Shown one piece after another: positions 1 through 8,046 of a stretch of DNA of 64,000 nucleotides; within the stretch, counting starts at the first letter, position 1; the number at the start of each line of letters is the position of its first letter. Source of the stretch: JBCCBV01 sp039033855. Lineage in GTDB: Bacteria > Planctomycetota > Phycisphaerae > Phycisphaerales > Phycisphaeraceae. The stretch covers positions 62,001 to 126,000 of the forward strand of contig JBCCBV010000003.1 in the NCBI GenBank assembly GCA_039033855.1. The letters are read 5' to 3'. The position numbers were made by a program, and so were the translations under genes. The notes beneath the pieces are model-generated. The model ran no database searches. It had not been told where the DNA came from and worked only from the letters and a program-made list of their open reading frames with translations.

Positions 1-920
1 TCGCCGGCTCGGCCGCGTCGGGTGCTGAGGGTGCGCCGTCGTCCGCCGCCACCACCGCCGCCCGGGCCGCCGCGCGGGCCGCCGGGGGCGCCGCCTCCGC
101 CGCGTGCGGGGGCTTCGTCGGGTCCGCCGAGGCTGCGCACGCCGCCGCCACGGGCCGGGCCGCGGGTGCGGGTGATGCCCTGGACTTCGCCGGGCGCCAG
201 CGAGGGGTTTCCGCCGGAGCGCGGGCCGCGGGGGCCGCCTGCGCTGCGGGGCTTTTCGACCTCATCGGGCTTCTCGACCCGGATGACGCGGGGGCCGCGC
301 ATGGTGGCTTTCTGCGGGGTCGTGAGTTGCTCGCCGGCGGGCTTGACCACGTCGGGTCGGTCGGGGACGTTCTGCTTGCCGACGGGGGTGATCTCGGCCG
401 GGGCTGCGGGCGTTTCGGCTGGCTCGTCTGGCGTGGGCGAGGGCGCCTCGGCGGCGACGGCCGGAGCCGGTTCAACCGGAACGATCTCGGCGGGGGCTTC
501 TGGCGCGGGCTCGGCTGGCGGTTCGACGGTTTCGGCCGGCGTCTCGACGATTGCCGTGGGCGCTTCGTCGGCAGATACCGGAGTGGGCACCGGCACCTCG
601 GCGGGCGCAGGCTCGGGCGGCTCGGCGGGCGCTTCGACCTTCTTTGGCGGGGCCTTTTTCTTGGCGGCTTTCTTCTTAGCGGCCTTCTTTTTGACCTCGG
701 GCGCCACGGGCTCGGCGGTCTCGATGGCCGTGGCGGTCACGGCGCCGCCTTCGCCGGCGTCGCCGAACCATTGACGGATGGTCACCGCCAGGCCGACCTT
801 GACGGTCGACATGTGGTTGGTGATGCCGGGGACACCCTCGGCATCGCACTTGGCCACGATGTCTTTGCTCGAGACACCCAGCTCTTTGGCCAGGTTGAAC
901 ACGCGAAGCGACTTCGCCAA
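1..920 (-). CDS. infB: Translation initiation factor IF-2, N-terminal part (gene runs off the window)
   Basis: IF-2 is the GTPase that brings initiator tRNA to the 30S subunit. Only the first ~306 codons lie here. Residues 1-50 form the IF-2 N-terminal helix-turn fold (SLRVFNLAKELGVSSKDIVA). A Lys/Ala-rich stretch (KKKAAKKKAAKKK) follows near residue 75, then a long Pro/Ala/Glu linker and a Gly/Arg-rich segment. The GTPase domain lies beyond the edge. The TTG start is chosen because GGAG lies 5 nt upstream and the conserved N-terminal motif begins immediately; no in-frame ATG fits. It follows nusA by 84 bp on the same strand, the classic nusA-infB order. The reading frame stays open to base 1. 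Confidence 0.93.
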   Translation of the reverse strand, partial: MAKSLRVFNLAKELGVSSKDIVAKCDAEGVPGITNHMSTVKVGLAVTIRQWFGDAGEGGAVTATAIETAEPVAPEVKKKAAKKKAAKKKAPPKKVEAPAEPPEPAPAEVPVPTPVSADEAPTAIVETPAETVEPPAEPAPEAPAEIVPVEPAPAVAAEAPSPTPDEPAETPAAPAEITPVGKQNVPDRPDVVKPAGEQLTTPQKATMRGPRVIRVEKPDEVEKPRSAGGPRGPRSGGNPSLAPGEVQGITRTRGPARGGGVRSLGGPDEAPARGGGGAPGGPRGGPGGGGGGGRRRTLSTRRGRAG

Positions 921-1004
921 GGGGGGCTCCGGGGTGCGGGGAAAGCGGGTCCATCGGGCCGGCGACGCGGGTCGCGGGCGATTCGGTCAGGCCTGGCGTA
1001 CGGC

Positions 1005-2588
1005 TCAGGCCTCGGTTGGTTTGGGTTCTTCGGCGGGCTCGGCCGGGGCGGGATCGGCGACGGCCTCGACCTCATCGACCGCTGAGGCTTCGGCGTGGTC
1101 GGCGTCGTCCGTCTGATCGGCTTCGTCAACCGGGGCTTCGGCTTCGGCCGTGGCTTCGGCGGCTTCGTACTGGGCGTTGGCCGCGTCGACGTCCGGTTCG
1201 CCGGGTCCGTCCGGTTCGTCTTGACGGCCTTCGAGCATCGACACCAGGTCGTCGCCGGCCGGGGGCGAAGCGTCGCCCTCGGCGTCGGTCGAGACCAGAG
1301 GCTGGGCCTGGCCCAGGATGGCGGCGGCGTTGGCGTCGGCCTGCGTGCCGGCGCCGGGCATGCCGGTCAGCCCGGCGGCTTCGCGCTCCTTGCGGGCGCG
1401 TTCCTGCTCGGCCTTTTCCTTGGCCTGTTCTTCGGCCACGACCTTGCCGCGTTCGGCGGCCAGGGCGACCACCCGGCCGGACAGCTCGGCGTCGATCGCC
1501 AGCGTTTCGGCCAGGTATTCGGCGCCGACTTCCTCGACGTCGAACACGCTGATGAGTCCGAGCGCCGCGAGCTGGTCGACGTGGGTTTCCTCGACGCCTT
1601 CGAGCGATTCGAGGGTTTCCTCCATGATGTCCAGGCTCTTGGTGAACTCGGCCGGCGTGAGGATGTCGATGTCCCAGTTGGTCAGCCGGGCCGCCAGGCG
1701 CACGTTCTGGCCGCGCTTGCCGATGGCCAGCGATAGCTGGTCTTCGTTCACCACCACGGTGGCGCGGCCGAGCTCGAAGCAGAGCGAGGTTTCGACGACC
1801 TCGGCCGGCTTCAGGGCGTTCTGGATCAGGATCTGGCTGGACTCGTTCCAGCGGACGATGTCGATCTTTTCGCCGCCCAGCTCGTCCACAATGTTGCGGA
1901 TACGGCTGCCGCGCACGCCCACGCAGGCGCCCACCGCGTCAACCTTGCTGTCGATGCTGGCCACGGCGATCTTGGTCCGGGCGCCCGGCTCGCGGGCCAT
2001 GGCCCGGATCTCGATGATGCGCTCGGCGACCTCGGGCACTTCGACCTCGAACAGCCGGCGGATCAACTCGGGCGCGCCGCGCGAGAGCACGATTTTCACC
2101 TGGCTGCCGGTGTCGCGGACGTCGAGAATCAAGCAGCGGACGCGCTCGCCCGGCTGGTGCTGCTCGCCGGGGATCTGTTCGCTGCGGGGCATAAAGCCCT
2201 CGGCCCGGTGGCCCACCTGGACGACCAGGGCGCCGCCTTCGTACCGCTGGGCGGTGCCGGTGATCAACTCGCCGACGCGGTCGATGAACTCGTTGTAGAT
2301 GGCGGTGCGCTCGTCCTCGCGGAAGCGCTGAATCATGACCTGCTTGGCGGTTTGGGCGGGGATTCGGCCGAGCTCTTCGAGCGGGATCTCTTCTTGCTCG
2401 CGGAACACCCGGATGACGCCGGTAAACCGGTCGATTTCCGAGGTGAAGTCTTCTGAATCGATGGCGTTGAAGTGCTTGCGGGCCGCAGAGACCATGGCCT
2501 GTTCGAGGTCTTCGAACAGGAGTTCTTTGTCAACGTTGCGGTCGCGGGCGATCGAGTCGATCAGCCGGAGCATTTCAGAAGAGTTCAT
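1005..2588 (-). CDS. nusA: Transcription termination/antitermination factor NusA
   Basis: NusA binds RNA polymerase and nascent RNA and modulates pausing, termination and antitermination. The 527-aa product has the N-terminal polymerase-binding domain (1-125), an S1 domain (about 128-195, GELITGTAQRYEGG), and two KH domains with VGVRGSRIRNIV and AIGKRGQNVRLAARL. A helix-hairpin-helix-like segment follows near 355-390. The tail is unusually long and acidic (about 390-527, Ala/Glu/Asp-rich). An upstream TTG (2606) would add six residues, but the ATG at 2588 starts at the family-typical position and has GGAAAA upstream. rimP, normally just upstream, is not in the window. The leader may include the structured RNA at 2779-3080. 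Confidence 0.96.
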   Translation of the reverse strand: MNSSEMLRLIDSIARDRNVDKELLFEDLEQAMVSAARKHFNAIDSEDFTSEIDRFTGVIRVFREQEEIPLEELGRIPAQTAKQVMIQRFREDERTAIYNEFIDRVGELITGTAQRYEGGALVVQVGHRAEGFMPRSEQIPGEQHQPGERVRCLILDVRDTGSQVKIVLSRGAPELIRRLFEVEVPEVAERIIEIRAMAREPGARTKIAVASIDSKVDAVGACVGVRGSRIRNIVDELGGEKIDIVRWNESSQILIQNALKPAEVVETSLCFELGRATVVVNEDQLSLAIGKRGQNVRLAARLTNWDIDILTPAEFTKSLDIMEETLESLEGVEETHVDQLAALGLISVFDVEEVGAEYLAETLAIDAELSGRVVALAAERGKVVAEEQAKEKAEQERARKEREAAGLTGMPGAGTQADANAAAILGQAQPLVSTDAEGDASPPAGDDLVSMLEGRQDEPDGPGEPDVDAANAQYEAAEATAEAEAPVDEADQTDDADHAEASAVDEVEAVADPAPAEPAEEPKPTEA

Positions 2589-2778
2589 GGCGTCGTTTTC
2601 CAACAAGGGCCGGTGCGGGACGCTTTCAAGCGGACCGGGTTAAGGGTCCGAGGGGGGCGTCTGGTCGGCGTCCGGGATGTGCGGTCGGGTCTGGGTCGGT
2701 AGTGGGTCGGGTCTGCGAGGGCGGCGTGCCCGGGTCAAGCGGGACGCGGCGTGCGGTCACGAGCCCCGAAAAGCCAAC

Positions 2779-2811
2779 AAAAAAGCCACTCAACGCACGG
2801 CGTCGAGCGGC
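2779..2811 (-). terminator. Rho-independent terminator upstream of nusA
   Basis: On the minus strand the arms GCCGCTCGACGC (2811-2800) and GCGTTGAGTGGC (2796-2785) pair over 12 bp with two G-U wobbles. The loop is only CGT. TTTTTT (2784-2779) follows at once. This is the only textbook intrinsic terminator I found in the window. It lies about 190 nt before the nusA start, so it either ends a separate small RNA or acts as an attenuator. Confidence 0.85.
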
Positions 2812-2952
2812 CTCCGGCAAGCGGACGTCCGCGAACGGGATGCAGTCGGTGGCGTTACGCCATGACCGCACCCCCTCGGGACATCCCCCAACCCGTCCGC
2901 CCGACGCGATGCGTCGAGCCCGGCCCGTCGACTTGGAATCGCCGGTGATCGC

Positions 2953-2997
2953 TCACCGGGTGGTTCCGCTGCGGAATCGGATCTTCATCCGGTCCAT
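2953..2997 (-). CDS. 14-codon leader ORF inside the nusA upstream RNA
   Basis: ATG at 2997 is preceded by AGGA with a 6-nt gap. The peptide would be MDRMKIRFRSGTTR. Its UGA stop lies inside the 5' arm of the GNRA-capped hairpin at 2942-2959, so a ribosome finishing the ORF would melt that stem. This is the layout expected of a translated leader. The alternative is a chance short ORF in a GC-rich RNA. Confidence 0.3.
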   Translation of the reverse strand: MDRMKIRFRSGTTR

Positions 2998-3086
2998 GGT
3001 CGATCCTGAAGGGTCCGGGTACCGGAAGTGGGTCCGGGGTTGCCGAAGGCATTGGCGGGGCCACGCGCCCCGCCGCCGAACCCGAC

Positions 3087-3114
3087 AGCCTACCCCGGCC
3101 GGTGGGCGTGTCAA
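3087..3114 (-). promoter_or_regulatory. Sigma-70 type promoter for the minus-strand RNA upstream of nusA
   Basis: On the minus strand TTGACA (3114-3109), a perfect -35, is followed after 16 bp by TAGGCT (3092-3087). This is the best -35/-10 pair seen in the window. The start point would be near 3080. No ORF of normal size begins downstream before nusA at 2588. Confidence 0.6.
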
Positions 3115-3179
3115 GGCGGGCAGGCCGGGTGAGGAACGGCGATCCCGCGGGATCACGGGGCGGTTGCGGGTAGTGCGGG

Positions 3180-3207
3180 TTGACCTTGGGCCCGGGTCCG
3201 GTAGCCT
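3180..3207 (+). promoter_or_regulatory. Possible fusA promoter
   Basis: TTGACC (3180-3185) and TAGCCT (3202-3207) are 16 bp apart, about 210 bp before fusA. The -10 matches the consensus at only three positions. Other starts within 3210-3420 are possible. A 14-bp palindrome GATCCCGCGGGATC (3141-3154) lies just upstream. Confidence 0.3.
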
Positions 3208-3420
3208 TTGCCGCTTGGAGAGACAGGCGCGCGGAGTCCGAAACCAGGATTCGCGGCGTGGTCGGTCTCGCCATACCGGCTCGGGGTGCCTCCTCGAACC
3301 GGATTGACGATCCCCCCGCCGGTCTACCGCCGCGCGGCGGTCGCAGGCAGCTGCGGCCCGTCCGTTTTACCGATCCCTCACCCGTTCCCACCCCGAACGC
3401 TCCCCCCGCAAGGCCCCGCC

Positions 3421-5553
3421 ATGACCACCGCCACCGCCAAGTCCAGCCGCCTCGACAAGACCCGCAACTTCGGGATCTGCGCCCACATCGACGCCGGCAA
3501 GACCACCACCACCGAACGCATCCTGTTCTACACCGGCAAGTCCTACAAGATCGGCGAGGTCCACGACGGCCTGGCCACCATGGACCACCTGCAAGACGAG
3601 CAGGACCGCGGCATCACCATCCAGTCGGCGGCCACCACCTGCCCGTGGACCTTCCGCGGCGACGAATACACGCTGAACCTCATCGACACGCCCGGCCACG
3701 TCGACTTCACCATGGAAGTCGAGCGTTCGATGCGCGTGCTCGACGGCGCCGTGGTCGTTTTCGACGGCAAAGAGGGCGTGGAAGCTCAGTCGGAAACCGT
3801 CTGGCGTCAGGCCGAGCGGTACCGCGTGCCCCGCATCTGCTTCATCAACAAGATGGACAAGACCGGGGCCAACTTTGACTTCTCGTTCAACTCGATTGGC
3901 GAGCGCCTCGGCGCCCGGGCCGTGCCCGTGCAGCTGCCGATTGGCGCGGGCGACACGTTCTCCGGCGTGATCGACCTGTTCACCATGAAGGGCTACAAGT
4001 TCGAGGGCGCCATGGGCGAAGAGGTTGTGGAGATCGACATCCCCGACGACCTGAAAGACCTGGCCGCCGAGAAGCGCCACGAGCTCATCGAGGTCTGCGC
4101 CGAGCTCGACGAGGCCCTGCTCGAGAAATACCTCGAAGACGATTCCTCGGTCACGATCGAAGAGGCCAAGGCCGCGCTGCGGGGCGGCGTGCTGCGTAGG
4201 GAAATCTACCCCGTGTTCTGCGGCTCGGCCCTCCAGAACACCGGCGTGCAGAAGATCATCGACGCCGTCGTAGAGTACCTGCCCAAGCCGACCGAAGTGC
4301 CCGACACCGAAGGCACCGATCCGAAAGACGCCGAGGTCCGCCTGACCCGTCCCCACAGCGAGGACGCGCCGTTCAGCGCCTTGGTGTTCAAGATCGTCAA
4401 CGACATCCACGGCGACCTGACCTACCTCCGCGTCTACTCCGGCGTGATGGGCAAGGGCACCCGTGTGCTCAACTCCAACAACGGCAAGCGCGAGATTGTG
4501 TCCCGCATCTTCGAGATGCACTCGAAGGACCGCATCGCCCGCGACGAGGCCAAGGCCGGCGAGATCGTGGCCGTGGTCGGTCTGAAGAACAGCTACACCG
4601 GCGAAACGCTCTGCGATCAGGACAACCCGATCGTGCTCGACCGCATGGACTTCCCCGAGCCGGTGATCTCGATGTCGATCGAGCCCAAGTCCGGCGCCGA
4701 CAAGGAAAAGCTTGCCAACGCGCTCGGCTCGCTCCGGCGTGAAGACCCCTCGTTCCAGGCCCACTACGACGAAGAGACCGGCGAAACCATCATCGCCGGC
4801 ATGGGCGAGCTGCACCTGGACATCATCACCACTAAGATCTCGCGCGACCTGAAGATCCCGGTCAACGTCGGCCAGCCCCGCGTGGCGTACAAAGAGTGCA
4901 TCACCAAAGAGGCCACCGCCCAGGGCGTGCACAAGAAGCAGACCGGCGGCCGCGGCCAGTTTGGCGACTGTACGATTTCGGTCGAGCCGATCACCGAAGA
5001 ACAGGCCGTCGAACAAGAGCTCGATTGGCGCGACGGCATCGCGTTTGAGAACAAGGTCATCGGCGGCGCCATCCCCCGCGAATACATCCCGTCGGTCGCC
5101 GCCGGCTGCCGGGCCACGGCGAAGTCCGGCGTGCTGGCCGGGTACCCGCTGCTGGACGTCAAGGTGTCGCTGCTCGACGGCAAGTACCACGACGTGGACT
5201 CGTCGCAGGTCGCCTTCGAGGTGGCCGGGGCGATCGCCTTCAAAGAGGCCACCCGTCGGGCCGGCTTGCAGTTGATGGAGCCGATCATGAAGGTCGTGGT
5301 CACCACCCCGGACGAGTTCTTCGGCAACGTCACCGGCGACCTGAACCGCCGGCGCGGCCTGATCATCGGCGACGAGGAGCGTGGCAACACCCGCATCATC
5401 ACCGCCGAGGCGCCGCTGTCCGAGATGTTCGGCTACTCCAACACGCTCCGGGGCATGAGCCAGGGCCGTGCGTCGTACGCTATGGAGCCGCTGAAGTACC
5501 AGGGCGTGCCGCCGAACATCGCCGCCGAGGTGCTCAAGTCCGAGCAGGGCTGA
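3421..5553 (+). CDS. fusA: Translation elongation factor G
   Basis: EF-G is the ribosomal translocase GTPase. The 710-aa product has all G motifs: HIDAGKTTTTERIL (G1), the switch region RGITIQSAATTCPW, DTPGHVDFT (G3) and NKMDK (G4). Domain II and domains III-V follow, with the conserved GMGELHLDI and the GGRGQFGD region of domain IV. The frame is open upstream to 3208, but that stretch is Pro/Arg-rich and unrelated to EF-G, so the ATG at 3421 (AAGG upstream) is the start. Unlike many bacteria it is not in an rpsL-rpsG operon; it stands alone, divergent from the nusA unit. Confidence 0.97.
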   Translation: MTTATAKSSRLDKTRNFGICAHIDAGKTTTTERILFYTGKSYKIGEVHDGLATMDHLQDEQDRGITIQSAATTCPWTFRGDEYTLNLIDTPGHVDFTMEVERSMRVLDGAVVVFDGKEGVEAQSETVWRQAERYRVPRICFINKMDKTGANFDFSFNSIGERLGARAVPVQLPIGAGDTFSGVIDLFTMKGYKFEGAMGEEVVEIDIPDDLKDLAAEKRHELIEVCAELDEALLEKYLEDDSSVTIEEAKAALRGGVLRREIYPVFCGSALQNTGVQKIIDAVVEYLPKPTEVPDTEGTDPKDAEVRLTRPHSEDAPFSALVFKIVNDIHGDLTYLRVYSGVMGKGTRVLNSNNGKREIVSRIFEMHSKDRIARDEAKAGEIVAVVGLKNSYTGETLCDQDNPIVLDRMDFPEPVISMSIEPKSGADKEKLANALGSLRREDPSFQAHYDEETGETIIAGMGELHLDIITTKISRDLKIPVNVGQPRVAYKECITKEATAQGVHKKQTGGRGQFGDCTISVEPITEEQAVEQELDWRDGIAFENKVIGGAIPREYIPSVAAGCRATAKSGVLAGYPLLDVKVSLLDGKYHDVDSSQVAFEVAGAIAFKEATRRAGLQLMEPIMKVVVTTPDEFFGNVTGDLNRRRGLIIGDEERGNTRIITAEAPLSEMFGYSNTLRGMSQGRASYAMEPLKYQGVPPNIAAEVLKSEQG

Positions 5554-5681
5554 GCTCAGGCCGAGAGCGCGGTTTCTGCACATACAGCAGGTCGATCCCG
5601 GGATCGCCCCCGTTAAGCTGCCGTGCGCGTGGGTCGTGCCGTCGGCCACCGTGCGGGCACGCCTCGCCGTTGCACTGAGCC

Positions 5682-6692
5682 ATGCCCGACCCCGCTTCGC
5701 AACCCGCGTCTTCGCCTGAGCCTGGGCCTTTGTCCGAGGTCGCTGCGCCGGCGGCGCAAGCGCCCCACGCCGCGCCGAGCGCCAAGGCCGGGCGAGTCTA
5801 TACGCGCGAAACGCTCGACCTGGCGCCGGATGAAATCCTGACGCTGGGCGACGACGACCGGCTGGAAAACTGCACGATCCGCTACGGCGGGGTCATCGTT
5901 CGGGGCGACCGTGTGGCCGTCCGCCGGGTCCGGTTCGAGGGCGCCCGCGAAACCAAACCGCATTACCGCGGCGCGCTCGACTTCCGCCATTGCGTGGGCG
6001 GTTCGTTCCACGACATCGTGTTCGACCACACCAGCCGCGGCGTGGTGCTGAGCGCCCAAGGGAGCAAGACCGCCCGCATCGAAGACTGCGCCTTTGGCGA
6101 CCTGCGCGGCGTCGGCGGCTGGCACCCCGACAACGGCGCCGAGTTCTTCCTGATCGAAGAGTCCTACGGCCCGGTGCGCAACCTGAGCATCGCCAACCTG
6201 ATTACCACCGGCTGGTGGGGCCCCACGTTCCAGGCCTGGGCGCCGGGCGGGGTCGACTTCGGCAACATCCGCGTGCGCAACGTGCGGGCCGACAACGGCG
6301 CCGTGGTGCTCCGCGGCCCGCGGGTGTCGGGCGTGTCGGTCACCGGCGTGCACCTGGATAAGGGATACGTCGCCATCGGCGGGGGGGCGCTCGGCAACTA
6401 CGTCGAGGGCGCCATCGGCCACCGCCCCAGCCCGTTCGACGGGGTGCGCAACCAGACGCCAGACGGGCTGGTGAACCGTTGGCGCGAGTTCATCGCCCCC
6501 GCGGGCTTGGCCGTCGACCCGGGCAACCACGTGGAGATGCGCCTCGGCTGGGCCGACCACCGCATGCCCGGCGGCGTGGTGCGCGACGTGGATGAGCACG
6601 AGCGCATGGCCGTGACGTATGTGTCGCGCGACATGGACTGGCGCCCCGGCCCGGGCGAGGCCGTCGACCCGGGGTTCAGCGCCTGGCGTTGA
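5682..6692 (+). CDS. Predicted right-handed parallel beta-helix protein
   Basis: The 336-aa product has a Pro/Ala-rich N-terminus (1-35) without a clear signal peptide. It then has repeated short turns of the type LENCTIRYGG, VAVRRVRFEG, GSFHDIVFDH, ARIEDCAFGD and FGNIRVRNVRAD. This is the periodic pattern of pectate-lyase-like right-handed beta-helices. No lyase catalytic signature was recognised, so substrate and activity are unknown. It follows fusA by 128 bp. The gap contains the 14-bp palindrome CGATCCCGGGATCG (5593-5606). It is convergent with the pseudopilin gene, with 12 bp between the stop codons. Confidence 0.75.
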   Translation: MPDPASQPASSPEPGPLSEVAAPAAQAPHAAPSAKAGRVYTRETLDLAPDEILTLGDDDRLENCTIRYGGVIVRGDRVAVRRVRFEGARETKPHYRGALDFRHCVGGSFHDIVFDHTSRGVVLSAQGSKTARIEDCAFGDLRGVGGWHPDNGAEFFLIEESYGPVRNLSIANLITTGWWGPTFQAWAPGGVDFGNIRVRNVRADNGAVVLRGPRVSGVSVTGVHLDKGYVAIGGGALGNYVEGAIGHRPSPFDGVRNQTPDGLVNRWREFIAPAGLAVDPGNHVEMRLGWADHRMPGGVVRDVDEHERMAVTYVSRDMDWRPGPGEAVDPGFSAWR

Positions 6693-6704
6693 CGCTGTGG
6701 CACG

Positions 6705-7709
6705 CTACTCGACCACGTCGCCCACTTGCACGCTGGTGTCGGCCAGGTTGTTGGTACGTTCGATCCGGCTGCCCGACGGGAAGTAGTACGAAACCTTGCG
6801 CGAGCCACGGCTGTCCACCGTTTCGACGTGGCCGTCGAGGAAGCCCATGCCCATGGTTTGCCCGGCGTGGCGGAACGCGTTGACCTGCGTGGCCCGAGAC
6901 AGGTTGTCGGGGTCGAACCGGTTGGCGAAGAAGTGCGGGTGGCCGTTGCCGGCGAAGTTGGCGTTGAGCACGGGGCTGCGGGTGACGAAGTTCGTGCCGT
7001 AGTTCGAACGCTCCTGGGTGCTCCAGGACACCCGCCAGTCTTTACCGGCGCGTTCGACGTAGCGGACGCCGTCGTAGAGGAAGGCCTTGCCGCTGGGCGG
7101 GCCGACGGTGTCGATGCGGAAGTCGTACTTTGCCGCGGTGACGTCGACCTGCCGGGCGTCGAAGTTCGCCGAACCCATGGTGAGCGCCTGGTTGGGAATA
7201 CGTCCTGCCGCTTCGACGTGGGCACGGTCTTTGTAGTGGTGCAGGCCCATCGGCGACCCGTAGCTGCTCAGCTGGGTGCCGTCGGCAGGCGGTAAGCCGC
7301 TGCCGCTGGGGTACACGTAGTTGTACGTGAGGGTGTTCATCGGGCAGCGGAACTCGTCGTTGAAGATGGCCACGGCCCGGTCGGCCCAGTTGTCGGGCAG
7401 GCCCAGCGCGTCGCCCAGGATCGGCGAGTACCAGTCGTCGGCGCTGATGGGCGAACTTGCCCGCCCCTCGAAGCGCTGGTTGCGGGCGTAGCCCGACGTG
7501 TTTGGCCCGGGCAGGTGGCCGTCGTGGTCGACCGCGTACACCGCCACCGCCGCCAGAATTTGTCGCTGGTTCGCCAGGCAGATCGTCGATCGGGCCGTAT
7601 CCCGCGCGGACGAAAGCACGGGCAGCAGGATGCCGATCAGCAGCTCGAGGATGGCGATCACCACCAGGAGCTCAATGAGCGTGAAGCCAGCGGAACCTGC
7701 GCGAGTCAA
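6705..7709 (-). CDS. Type II/IV pseudopilin-like protein with prepilin leader
   Basis: The N-terminus carries a prepilin peptidase site, G-FTLIELLVVIAI, followed by one hydrophobic helix (to about residue 30) and a large C-terminal domain with a Gly/Asn/Trp-rich planctomycete look (DHDGHLPGPN, MGFLDGHVE). Such single-gene pseudopilins are abundant in planctomycetes and their roles are mostly unknown. The start is uncertain. The TTG at 7709 gives the short leader (M)TRAGSAG usual for the family. GGGAGGAAGG lies about 26 nt upstream, too far to decide. A longer frame reaches an ATG at 7868, but that would overlap the tRNA gene. Confidence 0.85.
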   Translation of the reverse strand: MTRAGSAGFTLIELLVVIAILELLIGILLPVLSSARDTARSTICLANQRQILAAVAVYAVDHDGHLPGPNTSGYARNQRFEGRASSPISADDWYSPILGDALGLPDNWADRAVAIFNDEFRCPMNTLTYNYVYPSGSGLPPADGTQLSSYGSPMGLHHYKDRAHVEAAGRIPNQALTMGSANFDARQVDVTAAKYDFRIDTVGPPSGKAFLYDGVRYVERAGKDWRVSWSTQERSNYGTNFVTRSPVLNANFAGNGHPHFFANRFDPDNLSRATQVNAFRHAGQTMGMGFLDGHVETVDSRGSRKVSYYFPSGSRIERTNNLADTSVQVGDVVE

Positions 7710-7867
7710 TCGAGTGCGACGCAGCGGAGCAAACCCTTCCTCCCGGCGTTTCGGAATCGACCGTCGCCCTTCAAACCGCAGGCCAAGGCGGGTCGAATCC
7801 CAAAGCGTAGGCGGGCCCGCGTCGAAAGGCGACTTGCACCGACCCTTCGCTCGGGGGCGCCTGCCCA

Positions 7868-7941
7868 TGCCCGCGGGAGGGCTCGAACCTCCGACCTGCC
7901 CTTTAGGAAAGGGCTGCTCTATCCAACTGAGCTACGCGGAC
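7868..7941 (-). tRNA. tRNA-Arg (anticodon CCU)
   Basis: The cloverleaf folds completely: acceptor GTCCGCG/CGCGGGC (one T-G wobble), D stem GCTC/GAGC, anticodon stem GCCCT/AGGGC with loop TTCCTAA (anticodon CCT), T stem GGAGG/CCTCC with loop TTCGAGC, discriminator A. The 3' CCA is not encoded and must be added. It reads AGG codons. A -10 box TACACT lies 11 nt upstream at 7952-7957. Confidence 0.96.
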
Positions 7942-7951
7942 CGAACCGCCC

Positions 7952-7957
7952 AGTGTA
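7952..7957 (-). promoter_or_regulatory. -10 box of the tRNA-Arg gene
   Basis: TACACT on the minus strand ends 10 bp before the tRNA 5' end, giving a primary transcript with only a few extra 5' nucleotides. No good -35 is visible at the usual distance. Confidence 0.45.
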
Positions 7958-8046
7958 GCGATCACCCGCGGCTCTCTCGCTGGGAAGGCCCTTTTTGTTT
8001 GGGTCTTGATTGGGTATGCTGGCGGGCTCTGCGGAGGCCTGCCGGC

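Larger units (their letters stand above)
2779..3080 (-). ncRNA. Candidate structured RNA or nusA leader, class not recognised
   Basis: About 300 nt with its own promoter (3087-3114) and intrinsic terminator, and no convincing protein. On the minus strand I see in order: an 8-bp hairpin with arms at 3074-3067 and 3061-3054, a CCGGA/TCCGG hairpin, a TTCCG/CGGAA hairpin, and a 7-bp CCGGTGA/TCACCGG stem capped by a GCGA (GNRA) tetraloop (2959-2942). Then come CGACGC/GCGTCG, a TGCGGTC/GACTGCA stem enclosing TGGCG-TAA-CGCCA, the palindrome GCGGACGTCCGC (2832-2821), and the terminator. It lacks the RNase P, SRP and tmRNA signature motifs. The ends are estimates. It may be an independent sRNA or the regulated leader of nusA-infB. 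Confidence 0.55.

Noticed and set aside
3208..3420. N-terminal extension of fusA (frame open 71 codons upstream of the ATG)
   Set aside because: The extension is Pro/Arg-rich, unlike any EF-G; the G1 motif sits at the usual distance from ATG 3421.
2607..3420. rimP or another protein gene in the nusA-fusA gap
   Set aside because: All frames there are Pro/Arg-rich without domains; the minus strand is better explained as structured RNA.
3367..5649. 760-codon open frame antisense to fusA
   Set aside because: A shadow frame of a GC-rich gene; the His/Val/Gly-rich product has no domain.
7709..7868. 53-residue N-terminal extension of the pseudopilin starting at ATG 7868
   Set aside because: It would begin inside tRNA-Arg and put far too long a leader before the FTLIEL cleavage site.
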